DNA of 64,000 bases from Leucobacter insecticola (GCF_011382965.1 NZ_CP049934.1:1550001-1614000); one strand, 5' to 3'; positions 9,154 through 18,346 are shown, counted from the stretch's first letter. Notes: generated by a model from the sequence alone, not told the origin. Translations and numbers: made by a program.

Positions 9154-9492
9154 ACAGATCCTTTACGAAGAGTGAATCGAAAGATGGGAAACCGTGTATG
9201 TCTCGCCCGGGTGTCCTGTTCCCGGGCAGCAGCGCCCCTTTTTCGAGCGCCTTTGCCGGCCGGACCGGAATCGAACCGCTCGGCACTGGACACCTACATC
9301 TTAGAGGCTTCGCGACGTTGAGGTGACGGTAACTCACGCATTTGCCTAAAGCTGCCGTCGGCTTGACTGCGTGCGTCAACTCCGACGGAGCTCATTGTCT
9401 GCTGATCCGCCCCGATTCACAATATAAAACATACGAGTGTTGAGCACTCGCCCAGTGTGAAATTCAACGAAGAAGATGAAGGAAGGGCCAAC
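9154..9492. other. 339-bp intergenic region with tRNA-like remnant
   Basis: The region separates the ThDP-enzyme gene and the peptide-binding lipoprotein gene, which are divergent. It holds a CCCGGG hairpin at about 9207-9227, a segment on the minus strand resembling the 3' half of a tRNA-Leu (about 9246-9306), and an A/T-rich stretch at 9418-9435 followed by GAGTGTTGAGCACTC, which probably belongs to the promoter of the downstream gene. Confidence 0.5.
9246..9306 (-). other. tRNA-like 3'-half remnant (degenerate)
   Basis: Read on the minus strand, this contains GGTTCGATTCCGG, a T-loop with most of its stem, preceded by CTAAGAT (anticodon-loop-like) and followed by GGCCGGCA, like the 3' end of a tRNA-Leu. 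The matching 5' acceptor arm GCCGGCC and a D-arm are absent upstream, and the anticodon stem does not pair. It is therefore a relic or chance likeness, not a working tRNA. Such fragments can mark past integration at a tRNA gene. Confidence 0.3.
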
Positions 9493-11013
9493 ATGCATAT
9501 TCGTACCCGCACACAACGGGGGGTCGCAGCGCTCGCCGCAGTACTTCTTGCTGCCTCGCTCGCCTCCTGTGCTCCGTCGGCCGATGACGGTGGTGGTGAA
9601 GTGCTCACCATCGGAGTGGTTGGAAACTCTAAGGATCAAGTGCAGCCCTACACCCAGCAGGGTTCGTCCTCCGCTTCTGCCCTTTACAGGCAGGTCTATG
9701 AAGGCTTGACTGCGACGGATCCGAGCGGTGCTGTTATCTACAAGCTTGCAGAATCAATGACCCCGAACGAGACGCTTGACACTTGGACCGTGAAGCTTCG
9801 GGAAGGTGTCACAACCCATGCCGGAGAAGAGTTCGTGGCTGAAGACGCAGTCGAAAGCCTGAAATGGATGCTTGATCCAGATAACGCCTGGGCTTTCGCT
9901 ACTCAGATCGGTTTCATTGACCCTGAAGGCCTGAAGATCATCGACGACTACACCTTCGAGATGAATCTCAATAGGCCATATGGCCCGGTGCCGAACGCAC
10001 TCGCGATGGATCGTGTGCTGATGCGGAGCCTGAAGGGTGCAACTGAAGATGCGCCTGCGGGCACGGGCCCTTTTGAGGTGGCATCGTTCACCGCCGGACA
10101 GGAAGCACAACTCACCCGCTTTGATGACTACTGGGGCGAGAAAGCTGGAGTTGAGAAGGTAAAGCTTTCGTTCTTCCAGGATCAGCAGGCGGTCACCAAC
10201 GCGCTCCGGGGTGGACAGGTCGATATTGCGCATGGGATTCCGTTCACTGATGTGCCCTCACTGGAAAAAGAGCCGGGCATCAACCTGCTCGTAAGCGAGA
10301 CCGCTAGCTACCCCTTCATGTCGATGAACATGAGTGTTCCTCCTTTTGACAACCCCAAGGTGCGCGAGGCCATGCGACTGATTGCGGATCGCGAAGAGAT
10401 CGTGGAGAAGGCATTCGGCGGCTATGCCGTGGTCGGAAATGATTACATCGGTAAGAACACCTCCTGCCCGACCCCTGATGTGCCACAGCGGAAGCAGGAT
10501 CTGGAGCGAGCAAAGCAGCTTCTCGAAGAGGCGGGTGCCACGGATATCAATGTCGACCTCGTCACCGATGCCGCGTTCCCAGGAATGATGGAAATGGCCC
10601 AGCTGTACGCCCAGCAGGCGGCGAAGGTGGGGGTCACGATCAACGTGAAGAAGCTTGACGTGGCCTCGTTCCTCAACCGCTGGCTCGAGTGGCCGTTCCA
10701 CGTCGGCTACACCTCGAGCCCGTACCTGCTGACTGCGACGAGCCACTTCCTTCCGGGAGGCTCTGAGAACTCGACCCACATGGACGACGCCGAGTACAAC
10801 GCGCTGGCTGACAAGCTGTACATGACCGCCGATCCTGACGAACAGTGTGGGTTTGTGAGTCAGATGCAGGCAATTGAAAACAAGCGCGGTGGTGACATTG
10901 TGGTGGTGAACGGCAACAGCATTGCTGGGTACCGTGATGGTGTTACCGGGCTGAAGGAAGAACTCTACGGCAAGAGCGCGTACGCCCTGGAAGGCGTAAC
11001 GCTGAAGAAGTAG
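9493..11013 (+). CDS. Peptide/nickel-type ABC transporter substrate-binding lipoprotein (SBP_bac_5)
   Basis: A 506-residue exported lipoprotein: the signal peptide ends in lipobox L-A-S-C with Cys26, followed by a family-5 solute-binding domain (VYEGLTATDPSG...LAESMTPNE near the N-terminus). GGAAGGGCC precedes the ATG at 9493; an upstream ATG at 9457 lacks a ribosome-binding site. Family-5 proteins bind oligopeptides, nickel, or peptide-like compounds. The matching permeases and ATPase are 5.4 kb downstream (16442-20104) on the same strand, separated by iclR, a toxin-antitoxin block, the mobA-like gene and a cupin gene. It probably feeds that transporter, but this is inference. Confidence 0.87.
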   Translation: MHIRTRTQRGVAALAAVLLAASLASCAPSADDGGGEVLTIGVVGNSKDQVQPYTQQGSSSASALYRQVYEGLTATDPSGAVIYKLAESMTPNETLDTWTVKLREGVTTHAGEEFVAEDAVESLKWMLDPDNAWAFATQIGFIDPEGLKIIDDYTFEMNLNRPYGPVPNALAMDRVLMRSLKGATEDAPAGTGPFEVASFTAGQEAQLTRFDDYWGEKAGVEKVKLSFFQDQQAVTNALRGGQVDIAHGIPFTDVPSLEKEPGINLLVSETASYPFMSMNMSVPPFDNPKVREAMRLIADREEIVEKAFGGYAVVGNDYIGKNTSCPTPDVPQRKQDLERAKQLLEEAGATDINVDLVTDAAFPGMMEMAQLYAQQAAKVGVTINVKKLDVASFLNRWLEWPFHVGYTSSPYLLTATSHFLPGGSENSTHMDDAEYNALADKLYMTADPDEQCGFVSQMQAIENKRGGDIVVVNGNSIAGYRDGVTGLKEELYGKSAYALEGVTLKK

Positions 11014-11040
11014 TCTCTGGAATCGGCTTCTTTGGCCGGG

Positions 11041-11079
11041 GCGTGCCCTGTACCTCTTCGTGGGAGGTGCGGGGCACGC
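11041..11079. terminator. Bidirectional terminator between binding-protein and iclR genes
   Basis: An 8-bp G/C-rich stem GCGTGCCC (11041-11048) pairs with GGGCACGC (11072-11079), with an inner ACCTC/GGAGGT-type stem. It lies between the stops of two convergent genes, 28 bp after one and 12 bp before the other. Confidence 0.65.
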
Positions 11080-11090
11080 TGCATGAAAGG

Positions 11091-11819
11091 CTAGCGATAA
11101 TTCTGCGCGATTTGTTCGGCGGACGCGTGCAGATGCGCGATGACTTCGTCGAGGGGGTCGGGAAGGCTGAAGTGTACGACGGCGATTGCGGCGGGCGGTT
11201 CCCCTGGGATCCTGATCGGCACCGCGACGCTTCTCACTCCGTTGACCACCTCTTGAAGGCTGAGCGCGTAGCCTTGCCGTTTCGCCTTGAGTACCGCATC
11301 ACTGAAATCTGGGCTGCCGAGCAGCGATGCTCGTTCGGCGGGGGTGAGGGACGACTCGATCGCGCGTCCGGGTGCGCCGCGCTCCACCGTGTGTCTCACA
11401 CCCGGATCTCGCGCGATAGTTGCTTCTACGTTGGCGGGCTCGACGGTGACGAGGGTGACGACCTCGTTGGCGTCGAGCACGGTGAGGAATGCGGTCATGC
11501 CAACCGCGTTCGCAAGCTCGGTTACGGCGGGAAGCGCCGCGTTGTGGAGGGCGGGGGCGACACCTCGGGCTAGAGCGGTGATCTTGGGGCCGAGACGGAT
11601 CAGACCGGCGTCGTTGCGGATCACGAAGCGGTGCTGCTCAAGTGTGCGCAGGATCCGGTAGGCGTTCGATCGGTGAACGCCGAGCTGATCGGAGAGTTCG
11701 CTGATCGAGAGGGGAGACTCTGCGTCGGCGAGAATCTCCAGGGCTTGTAGCCCGCGAGAGAGCGTCTGGGAGCCGGCTGTGGCCGTCCCCTCGGCGCGTG
11801 ATTGGGTCATGAGACCCAT
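11091..11819 (-). CDS. IclR family transcriptional regulator
   Basis: A 242-residue regulator with an N-terminal winged helix-turn-helix (SISELSDQLGVHRSNAYRIL, about 38-57) and a C-terminal IclR ligand domain. Both the domain order and the length are typical. IclR proteins often control aromatic-acid genes from a divergent position. Here a mobA-like gene is the next gene of that type but is now 1.9 kb away. A 33-bp repeat just upstream of this gene recurs upstream of mobA, so the two probably once shared one intergenic region. The start could be the ATG at 11819 or at 11810; neither has a strong ribosome-binding site. Confidence 0.87.
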   Translation of the reverse strand: MGLMTQSRAEGTATAGSQTLSRGLQALEILADAESPLSISELSDQLGVHRSNAYRILRTLEQHRFVIRNDAGLIRLGPKITALARGVAPALHNAALPAVTELANAVGMTAFLTVLDANEVVTLVTVEPANVEATIARDPGVRHTVERGAPGRAIESSLTPAERASLLGSPDFSDAVLKAKRQGYALSLQEVVNGVRSVAVPIRIPGEPPAAIAVVHFSLPDPLDEVIAHLHASAEQIAQNYR

Positions 11820-11841
11820 TCTGGCCGATCGTATGAGCAGA

Positions 11842-11874
11842 ATCGATGTTGTGGGATCGCGCGTCGCGGTTTAT
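11842..11874. repeat. 33-bp direct repeat, left copy
   Basis: This segment upstream of iclR, starting ATCGATGTTGTGGGATCGCG, recurs at 13567-13599 with a single mismatch in the same orientation. The pair flanks a block with an unknown gene and a vapBC module. Confidence 0.8.
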
Positions 11875-12036
11875 CAGGGATATTGTTCCTGCGCGAGGCC
11901 GTGTATCTCCGCTCACAGGTGCTCATTTTGAAGTGTATGCAAGTTCTTATCCACAGATTTTGGGTGAGCGGCCGTAGCCCGGCTGTGTGCCCGCAGACTG
12001 GATGCACCATGAACTTTCCCCGCCGATTGGACCTTT

Positions 12037-12862
12037 ATGATTTCACCCTTCCCGCTTTCAGAGCCATCAGTGAGCGACACTCACTTTTTTGCCGCAACTC
12101 GTTATCTTTCCAATCGCTTTGACCGGCGAAGTGGGGACGGCGATCTGCGCTATGACGAAGATGCACCGGGCAATCTCATGGACTGGTTTCGGCACGCCAC
12201 CGCGCGTGTTCCGGCCTTCCCGGTCTGGGATCTGAGCTGCCAGATCGAAGACTTTTTTGATTACGATTTGGGGCTCTACCTTCCAGCGGAATGGGCGTGG
12301 TCTCACTCCGACATACTCAGCATGAATCGGGAGCTTCGCTCGCATGAGAAGTGGGCTGAGGCCATTGCGAGCGCGCTGAAGGATCCGACCCCGAGTCAAT
12401 TCGGGCGCTCTCTTGCTGCGCAGTGGACCGAGAAAAGATCGACCCGTTTCCAGCGCTCTGGAGCTATGTGAACGAGCACTCTGGAGATGGCTATGCCTGG
12501 CACCTGATCTCGAAGGACATTACTCAGGAGCGGCTGCCCGCGTACTTGGATCTGGCCCGTGCCACTTTGCTTTCGCAGGGTTCAGAAGCTTTGGTGAGAA
12601 CAGCGCCAAGTTCTGGAGACCCGCAGGGACCGAGCGAGTCTTGGGCGAGGTTATTTGCTTGCTTCAGGATTTCCCTGGAGAAGGGGTCGATCTGGTGGAA
12701 ATTGCCCTTCAGTCCAAGGAGCTCTGGTTGACTTTCGCTGTGTTGCGGATGCTCGATTCCCATTGGAGGGGCGTTTGTCTGCCCGAGCATGTTCTGGACC
12801 TGGCGAAGGAAGCGGAACGGACCTGGGAAGAAGCGAAAGTGAAAGTGCAATCGAAGGGGTAG
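12037..12862 (+). pseudogene. Unknown protein, two frameshifts
   Basis: Three overlapping frames read as one protein of about 275 residues. The first frame (12037 on) runs to ...SLAAQWTEK. The second (about 12437-12575) continues as IDPFPALWSYVNEHSGDGYA. The third (about 12580-12862) has FGENSAKFWRPAGTERVLGE and ends in a charged helix. Adding one A to the A4 at 12433-12436 and one base near 12575-12590 joins all three. I recognise no domain; it is rich in Trp and acidic residues, lacks membrane segments, and looks cytoplasmic. It lies in the block between the two 33-bp repeats with vapBC, so it may be accessory DNA. Confidence 0.5.
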
Positions 12863-12894
12863 AACCGTGAGATTTCAAAAGGTAGAATTAGGGC

Positions 12895-13157
12895 GTGTCT
12901 TTGAATATCAAGAATGAAGTTACGCACGCAAAGGTGCGTCGCCTCGCCACGCTTACCGGGATGAGCCAGACGGCCGCGGTCGATGATGCGGTGGAGCGTC
13001 GCCTCCGTGAGATTGAGACGGATCCGTGGGGGTGAAGGGTCCTGCGATTCGGGCGATGCTTGCACGAGCTCAGGAGGTGTTTACTCCGGAAGGGATTGCG
13101 GAGACTCGGCGCAGAGAGCAAGAGCTCTATGATCCCGAAACGGGACTTCCGCAGTGA
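12895..13157 (+). pseudogene. vapB: VapB-type antitoxin, one frameshift
   Basis: The gene starts at GTG 12895 (VSLNIKNEVTHAKVRRLA...) and matches the Rv0623-like antitoxin family: an N-terminal segment with MSQTAAVDDAVERRLRE, then a toxin-binding tail ending YDPETGLPQ. As given, it stops at 13035. One G added to the G5 run at 13028-13032 gives an unbroken 88-residue antitoxin ending at 13157. Its stop overlaps the toxin start in a GTGA, the usual coupling of such pairs. VapB would bind and silence the PIN-domain toxin and repress the operon. Confidence 0.72.
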
Positions 13158-13548
13158 TCGTGGATACCTCGGCGATTGTGGCTGTGCTTCACAAGGAGCC
13201 GGGATATGAGGCTTTGGTTGAGGTTTTGCACTCGGAGCTTGTGCTGAGAATTTCCGCGGCAAGTTACGTAGAGGTATGTGCTGTGATGTCGCGCGCGCCG
13301 GAGAAGCAAGCTCTCGTCAATGAGTTCTTGAAGGTCTTCGATGTTCAAATCATTCCGCTTGATGCGACGCAGGCACGAGTGGCGGCCGAGGCCTACGGGC
13401 GGTACGGAAGGGGAGTGGGCATCCCGCAAACCTCAATCTGGGTGATAGTTACTCGTATGCGCTCGCGAAGTCGTTGGGTGAGGCGCTCTTGTGTGTTGGC
13501 AATGACTTTGTGTACACCGACGTGAGTGTGGTGCCGGAAGTCGGGTAG
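13154..13548 (+). pseudogene. vapC: VapC-type PIN-domain toxin, one frameshift
   Basis: A PIN-domain ribonuclease of about 132 residues: the N-terminal acidic motif MIVDTSAIVA supplies the first catalytic Asp, Glu40 lies in SYVEV, and [16 protein letters not shown] supplies the later Asp. The frame as given drifts after YGRYGRG; adding one G to the G4 at 13410-13413 restores [15 protein letters not shown] and the natural stop at 13548. The GTG start overlaps the vapB stop by four bases. VapC toxins cut tRNA or rRNA. With the frameshift taken literally the toxin would lose its last acidic residues. Confidence 0.75.
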
Positions 13549-13566
13549 TCCCGGAGTCTTCATGGG

Positions 13567-13599
13567 ATCGATGTTGTGGGATCGCGCGCCGCGGTTTAT
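13567..13599. repeat. 33-bp direct repeat, right copy
   Basis: The second copy of the sequence at 11842-11874 (one mismatch), placed about 90 bp upstream of the mobA-like start codon and just before a candidate IclR operator. It marks the right border of the toxin-antitoxin block. Confidence 0.8.
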
Positions 13600-13625
13600 G
13601 CTTGGTGTGCGATATTCAGAATGAG

Positions 13626-13642
13626 TGTTCAAATAGTGAACA
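13626..13642. promoter_or_regulatory. Candidate IclR-type operator upstream of mobA-like gene
   Basis: A perfect palindrome, TGTTCA-N5-TGAACA, lies 47 bp upstream of the mobA-like GTG start. IclR regulators commonly bind palindromes of about 15 bp, and an iclR gene is the nearest regulator. The binding itself is inferred. Confidence 0.45.
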
Positions 13643-13688
13643 AATACCTGTGAAGGCCCCGCTGCTACAGTGTTGTGAAGGAGTAACA

Positions 13689-15595
13689 GTGCAGTTCCAC
13701 CACCACGGATACGTCTCTACCGATCCACGTATCGAACCCGCCGCGGGTGTTGGCCTCGACAGGCCGAATGATCTGCCCAGCGAGATCGATGTGCTCATCG
13801 TGGGCTCCGGCCCCGCTGGAATTGTGGCGGCAGCGCAGCTCGCACAGTTCCCGAACGTGGTGACCCGGGTTGTTGAGCGCCGGGACGGTCGTCTCGTGCT
13901 TGGTCAGGCCGACGGCATTCAGGCTCGCAGCGTTGAGACATTTCAGGCATTTGGTTTCGCGCAGGAGATCATTCACGAGGCATATCAGATCACCGAGACC
14001 GCGTTCTGGAACCCGGATCCCGCGAACCCCAACAACATTATTCGCACCTCAATCACCCCGACGATCCCGCGGGCATCAGCGAGTTTCCGCACCTGATCGT
14101 GAACCAGGCCCGTGTCATTGACTACTTTGCCGAGTACGCCAAAGCGTCCCCCGCGCGCGGCGACATTGACTACGGCTACGAGTTCATCGGTCTGAACGTC
14201 ACGGGCGAAGGGGACTATCCCGTCGAGGTTACCCTTCGCCGTGTCTCTGGGTACAGCGGTGCCGGGATCAACACGGAGAAGGTCGAGGGGAGCGGGCCGG
14301 CAGAAAAGATCACCGTGCGCGCAAAGTACGTGATCGGAGCGGACGGGGCCAAATCTGAGGTGCGCCGTTCCATTGGTGGTTCCCTCCACGGTGACCAGTC
14401 ATTCCACGCCTGGGGTGTCATGGACGTGCTGTCGGTGACCGACTTCCCCGACATTCGCAAGAAGAGCATTATCCATTCGGCGGCGGGAAGCATCTTGCAC
14501 ATCCCGCGCGAGGGCAATCACCTCTGCCGGATCTACGTCGACCTCGGCGAGGTCGACGAGAATGATGGTGGAAAGGTCCGCGAGACCTCGCTGGAGGAAA
14601 TTATTCGCCAGGCAAACGCGATCCTGCACCCCTACACACTCGATGTGCGTAATGTGCCCTGGCACAGCGTGTACGAGGTTGCGCACCGCGTCACCAACCG
14701 CTTCGACGACGCGGCTACCTCACCCGACGGCAAGCCGCGCGTGTTCCTGATGGGCGACGCCTGCCACACGCACAGCGCCAAAGCTGGTCAGGGCATGAAT
14801 GTGTCCATGCAGGACGGCTGGAACCTGGGATGGAAGCTGGGCTATGTGCTTGAGGGGCGCAGCCCCGAGTCGCTGCTGCGGACTTACTCTGATGAACGCC
14901 GGGTCACGGCACAGAACCTGATCGACTTCGACCGTGAGTGGTCCGGTCTGATGGCGAGAAAGCCGGAGGAGTTCGACTCCCCGAAGCAGCTTGAAGAGTT
15001 CTACGTGCAGACTGCGGAGTTCCCGGCGGGGTTCATGACCGAGTACACCGAGTCAATGCTCACGAGTGCTGGCGAGCATCAGGATCTCGCCACCGGATTC
15101 CCGATCGGCAAGCGCTTCAAATCCGTTATGACGACCCGCGTCAGCGACGCGGTTGATGTGCATCTCGGGCACCACCACCGCGCTGATGGACGCTACCGCG
15201 TCTACGCCTTCGCGGACAAGACCGGCGAGAAACTGAATCAGTGGGCCGAATGGATGCTCGGCTCGAAGGAGTCTCCGATTCAGCGCTTCACACCGCTCGG
15301 CGGAGACGTTGATTCTGTCTTCGATGTGAAGGCGGTCTTCCAGCAGGATCACCACGACGTCGACATTTCGAAGGTCTCAAAGCTCTTCCTGCCACTCTCG
15401 GGGCCGTTCCAGCTGGTCGACTACGAGAAGATCTACGCGGCAAAGCCGGAGGACGACATCTTCGAGCAGCGTGGCATTAGCCGTGATGGTGTCGTCGTTG
15501 TGGTGCGCCCGGATCACTACGTGGCCGCGATCCTGCCACTCACTGCGACACAGGAACTCGCTGAGTTCTTCGCGCAGACCTTCCTGGACCAGTAG
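13689..15595 (+). pseudogene. mobA: 3-hydroxybenzoate 4-monooxygenase-like FAD enzyme (MobA family), one frameshift
   Basis: A flavoprotein monooxygenase of about 635 residues. It has the FAD-binding GSGPAG motif (39-44), then LGQADGIQARS, EFPHLIVNQARV, the GDACHTHSAKAGQGMN flavin motif, and the thioredoxin-like C-terminal domain of the phenol-hydroxylase group. The wording of these blocks matches MobA of Comamonas, which turns 3-hydroxybenzoate into protocatechuate with NADPH and O2. GTG 13689 has AAGGAG five bases upstream. The frame breaks near 14056; one C added to the C4 at 14056-14059 gives ITPDDPAGISEFPHL and a continuous enzyme. It is followed by a strong terminator and probably regulated by the IclR protein. 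Related phenol hydroxylases are the alternative. Confidence 0.8.
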
Positions 15596-15611
15596 CGCGA
15601 GCTCACGGTTT

Positions 15612-15660
15612 GAAACGGCTGTGGCCCGGATCCGATTGGGATCCGGGCCACAGCCGTTTC
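15612..15660. terminator. Strong 22-bp hairpin terminator, copy 1
   Basis: Perfect 22-bp inverted repeat (15612-15633 with 15639-15660) around a 5-nt loop, 16 bp after the mobA-like stop. The core GGCTGTGGCCCGGATCC is repeated exactly in the hairpin at 25844-25888. Confidence 0.75.
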
Positions 15661-15786
15661 GCGAAGCCGGAAACACGAAAAGTACCATCGTGTCCGCCGG
15701 GAGTGCATCGACCCGGGGACTTGACACGCGTAGCCTCAGAACTCCACACATTGGCGTGTGATCCACGCGCCGGAGAGGAAGTTTCG

Positions 15787-16269
15787 ATGACTACCAGCCC
15801 TTACGAGCACCTGTTTGTTCGCACACTCCGCGATTGCCGATTCGACATGATTAACGAGGCGGAGGCTGCGGGACGAGAACTGCCGAAGAACCTTAGCCGC
15901 CCGTGGGCGCTGATGAGCGCGATGGACGTGCCGGAAGCGAAAACCTATCTGACGATGAGCTGGGTCCACCCCACGGACGAGCCAGTGTTTTGGGTGCACG
16001 AACACGAGCACGACTACGACGAGGTGCTGACTTGGACGGGCTCGGACCCGGAGAACCCCCTCGACCTCGGCGCGGAGCTGTACATGGACATCGAGGGTGT
16101 GCGCCACATCATTACCACCTCAGGATCCGTCTATATTCCAGCGGGCACCAAGCACTGCCCGCTCGGCTTCAACCAGGTGGATCGTCCCTTCCGTTTCCAG
16201 GCGCTCGCCTTGAGCAAAGACGGCCACTATATGAGTGAAGCGGAGCGCGCCGAACACCAGCCAGCGTAA
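15787..16269 (+). CDS. Cupin-like protein, paralogue 1 of 3
   Basis: This 160-residue protein has a cupin metal site: His73, His75 and Glu79 in HEHDYDE, and His123 in GSVYIPAGTKH. The block DPENPLDLGAE (87-97) and HCPLGF (123-128) are shared almost unchanged with the proteins at 22621 and 25223. No enzyme of known function with this exact pattern comes to mind; cupins bind Fe, Mn or Ni and serve as dioxygenases, isomerases or sensors. It lies downstream of the mobA-like gene but behind a terminator, with a TTGACA box at 15721 that suggests its own promoter. The paralogues are about half identical by eye, so they probably share a reaction or ligand type. Confidence 0.8.
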   Translation: MTTSPYEHLFVRTLRDCRFDMINEAEAAGRELPKNLSRPWALMSAMDVPEAKTYLTMSWVHPTDEPVFWVHEHEHDYDEVLTWTGSDPENPLDLGAELYMDIEGVRHIITTSGSVYIPAGTKHCPLGFNQVDRPFRFQALALSKDGHYMSEAERAEHQPA

Positions 16270-16273
16270 CCAC

Positions 16274-16313
16274 AAAAAAGGGTGCCCACGTTTACGCGTG
16301 GGCACCCTTTTTT
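16274..16313. terminator. Rho-independent terminator
   Basis: A perfect stem AAAAAGGGTGCCCACG with its complement around a 4-6-nt loop, ending in a run of six T. It directly follows the cupin-1 stop codon. The A-run on the left arm makes it work in both directions. Confidence 0.9.
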
Positions 16314-16441
16314 GTCGGCCTGCGCACTCCGGTTGACCGCAGGAGCCATTCGCGGCGAAGTTGATTGTGACAGCCGCCGCTCGCGCGCACGATGGAATGC
16401 AGGAGTTCGGGCGGACCGGAGCCTGAGAGGACGAGGAAGTC

Positions 16442-17449
16442 ATGACCGAGTTGATTGCTATATCGGATGCGCGCGCGAGCGCTTCGCGAGGCCTGCGCCG
16501 TCGCCGCACCGCAAAGCGGGCTGCGGGCAAGACCCTGCAGGGTGTCATTACGCTGCTGCTGGTATCGATCCTGATCTTCTTCGCGACACAAGCGATGCCG
16601 GGGGACGTCGCGCGCGTGATTCTCGGGGTCAACGCCACGCCAGAGGGGCTTGAAACGCTGCGCGAGCAGCTGGGGCTGAACCGTCCACTCATCACCCAGT
16701 ACCTGACGTGGCTTGGCGGGATCCTGCAGGGCAACTGGGGTGTCTCGCTCACGAACGGCGTTCCCGTCGCCGACATCCTCGGCATACGACTTCGAAACTC
16801 CATCACGCTGGGGCTGTTCGCGATGGTGATCATGCTGCCGGTATCGCTCCTTCTCGGCGTGATCGCCGCGCAGCGCAAGGATCGCGCGTTCGACCACGTG
16901 TTTATGGGGAGTTCGATGGTCGTGAACGCTTCACCGGAGTTCGTGACTGGCACTGTGCTTATCGCGCTGTTTGGCACCACGGTGTTTCGCTGGTTACCTC
17001 CGGTCTCGCTGATCCCACCGGGGGACATGCCGTGGTGGCACATCCCGGCACTCGTGCTGCCAATTCTCACGCTCGTGATCACCGGAGTCGCTTACCTCTC
17101 CCGGCTCGTGCGCGTCTCGTTCATCGACGTGATGAACAGTGAGTATATCCAGACCGCAAAGTTGAAAGGTCTGTCGACGCGCCGGATCCTGTACCGCCAT
17201 GCGCTGCCAAACGCGCTCGCGCCGATCGTGCCTGCGGCGTCGCTCGTCGCGGCCTTCGTGATTGGCGGAACGGTCGTGGTGGAGTATCTATTCTCATACC
17301 CCGGCATCGGATCAGCCCTCGTCGAGGCCGTCGGAAATCGTGACCTGCCGGTGGTCCAAGCGATTGTGCTGATCATTGCGACCGCCTACTTCGTATTCAA
17401 TTTCATTGCCGACGTGCTGCCCCAGGCCGGCGCCAAACGCCCGAACTAG
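16442..17449 (+). CDS. Peptide-type ABC transporter permease (DppB-like)
   Basis: A 335-residue inner-membrane permease with six or so hydrophobic helices and the binding-protein-dependent EAA loop EYIQTAKLKGLSTRRILYRH (about 235-254) that contacts the ATPase. The large periplasmic loop after helix 1 carrying the GLNRPL...W motif is typical of the DppB branch. GAGGAAG precedes the ATG. It is the first gene of a three-gene set with DppC-like and fused ATPase genes (gap 16 bp, then 2 bp). Ligand: probably peptides or peptide-like compounds; the neighbouring P1 peptidase would fit this. Confidence 0.9.
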   Translation: MTELIAISDARASASRGLRRRRTAKRAAGKTLQGVITLLLVSILIFFATQAMPGDVARVILGVNATPEGLETLREQLGLNRPLITQYLTWLGGILQGNWGVSLTNGVPVADILGIRLRNSITLGLFAMVIMLPVSLLLGVIAAQRKDRAFDHVFMGSSMVVNASPEFVTGTVLIALFGTTVFRWLPPVSLIPPGDMPWWHIPALVLPILTLVITGVAYLSRLVRVSFIDVMNSEYIQTAKLKGLSTRRILYRHALPNALAPIVPAASLVAAFVIGGTVVVEYLFSYPGIGSALVEAVGNRDLPVVQAIVLIIATAYFVFNFIADVLPQAGAKRPN

Positions 17450-17465
17450 CATCCAGGGAAACTTC

Positions 17466-18344
17466 ATGACGATCATCAAAACGCCGGATACTGCCGCTAC
17501 GTCACTCACCCACCACACTCCGCGCGTGCTTGCCCGCTTCCTGGCCTCGCGCCAGGTCCGATGGGGCATCGCATTACTCGCGGTGATGCTGCTGTTCGCG
17601 CTGCTCGGACCACTGTTCACACCGTACCCGCCCGCCGAATCTATCGCGTTTCCGTATGCTCCTCCGGGTGACGGGCTCCTGCTGGGGGCGGATCAGCTCG
17701 GCCGGGACGTGTTCTCCCGGGTGCTCGCGGGCGGCGTGAGTCTCGCATGGATGGCGCCCCTCGCCGCGATTCTTGGCGTCCTGATTGGGGCGTTGATCGG
17801 CATGGTTGCGGCCTACGCCGGCGGTTGGACCGACACGATCCTGATGCGCATCATGGATGTACTGCTTGCCTTCCCCGGACTGCTCTTGGCGCTCATGTTT
17901 GTGTCCGTGCTCGGGCCGTCCTCCTGGCTACTCGTCGCTCTCGTGATCATTGCGCTCGTGCCCGGTGTGGCTCGTGTGATCCGAGGTGCCACGCTCCCGA
18001 TATGCCGGCGCGAGTTTGTGCTCTGGGCGCAGTCGGTCGGGACACCAAATCGCACGATCCTCCTCCGAGAAATCTTGCCCAACATCACGTCGCCGCTGCT
18101 CGTGGAATTTGGCGTCCGACTCATGTGGGCTGTGGGGATCCTCGCCTCGATCAGCTTTATCGGCTACGGCATTCAGCCACCGACTCCGGACTGGGGGCTG
18201 ATGGTGAGTGAGAACCGCACCGGCCTCACCACACAACCGCTTGCCGTGCTCGTGCCGATCATCATGATCGCGCTCTTCACCATCGGCGGCAATCTGATCT
18301 CCGAGGGTGGCGCACGCGTTATCGCTCGAACCGAAGGGAACTAA
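17466..18344 (+). CDS. Peptide-type ABC transporter permease (DppC-like)
   Basis: A 292-residue permease with an N-terminal OppC-type helix, the LGADQLGRDVFSRVLAG motif (about 77-93) that marks DppC proteins, and an EAA loop near EFVLWAQSVGTPNRTILLRE. The ATG at 17466 is 16 bp after the DppB stop; the open frame extends upstream only within dppB. It should pair with the preceding permease to form the channel. No oddity was seen. Confidence 0.9.
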   Translation: MTIIKTPDTAATSLTHHTPRVLARFLASRQVRWGIALLAVMLLFALLGPLFTPYPPAESIAFPYAPPGDGLLLGADQLGRDVFSRVLAGGVSLAWMAPLAAILGVLIGALIGMVAAYAGGWTDTILMRIMDVLLAFPGLLLALMFVSVLGPSSWLLVALVIIALVPGVARVIRGATLPICRREFVLWAQSVGTPNRTILLREILPNITSPLLVEFGVRLMWAVGILASISFIGYGIQPPTPDWGLMVSENRTGLTTQPLAVLVPIIMIALFTIGGNLISEGGARVIARTEGN

Positions 18345-18346
18345 TC

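Noticed and set aside
9300..9379. N-terminal extension of the ThDP enzyme to 9379
   Set aside because: It crosses the tRNA-like segment, has no ribosome-binding site, and does not resemble the family N-terminus.
16120..17082. A 320-codon minus-strand open frame
   Set aside because: Antisense to the DppB-like permease; no family features.
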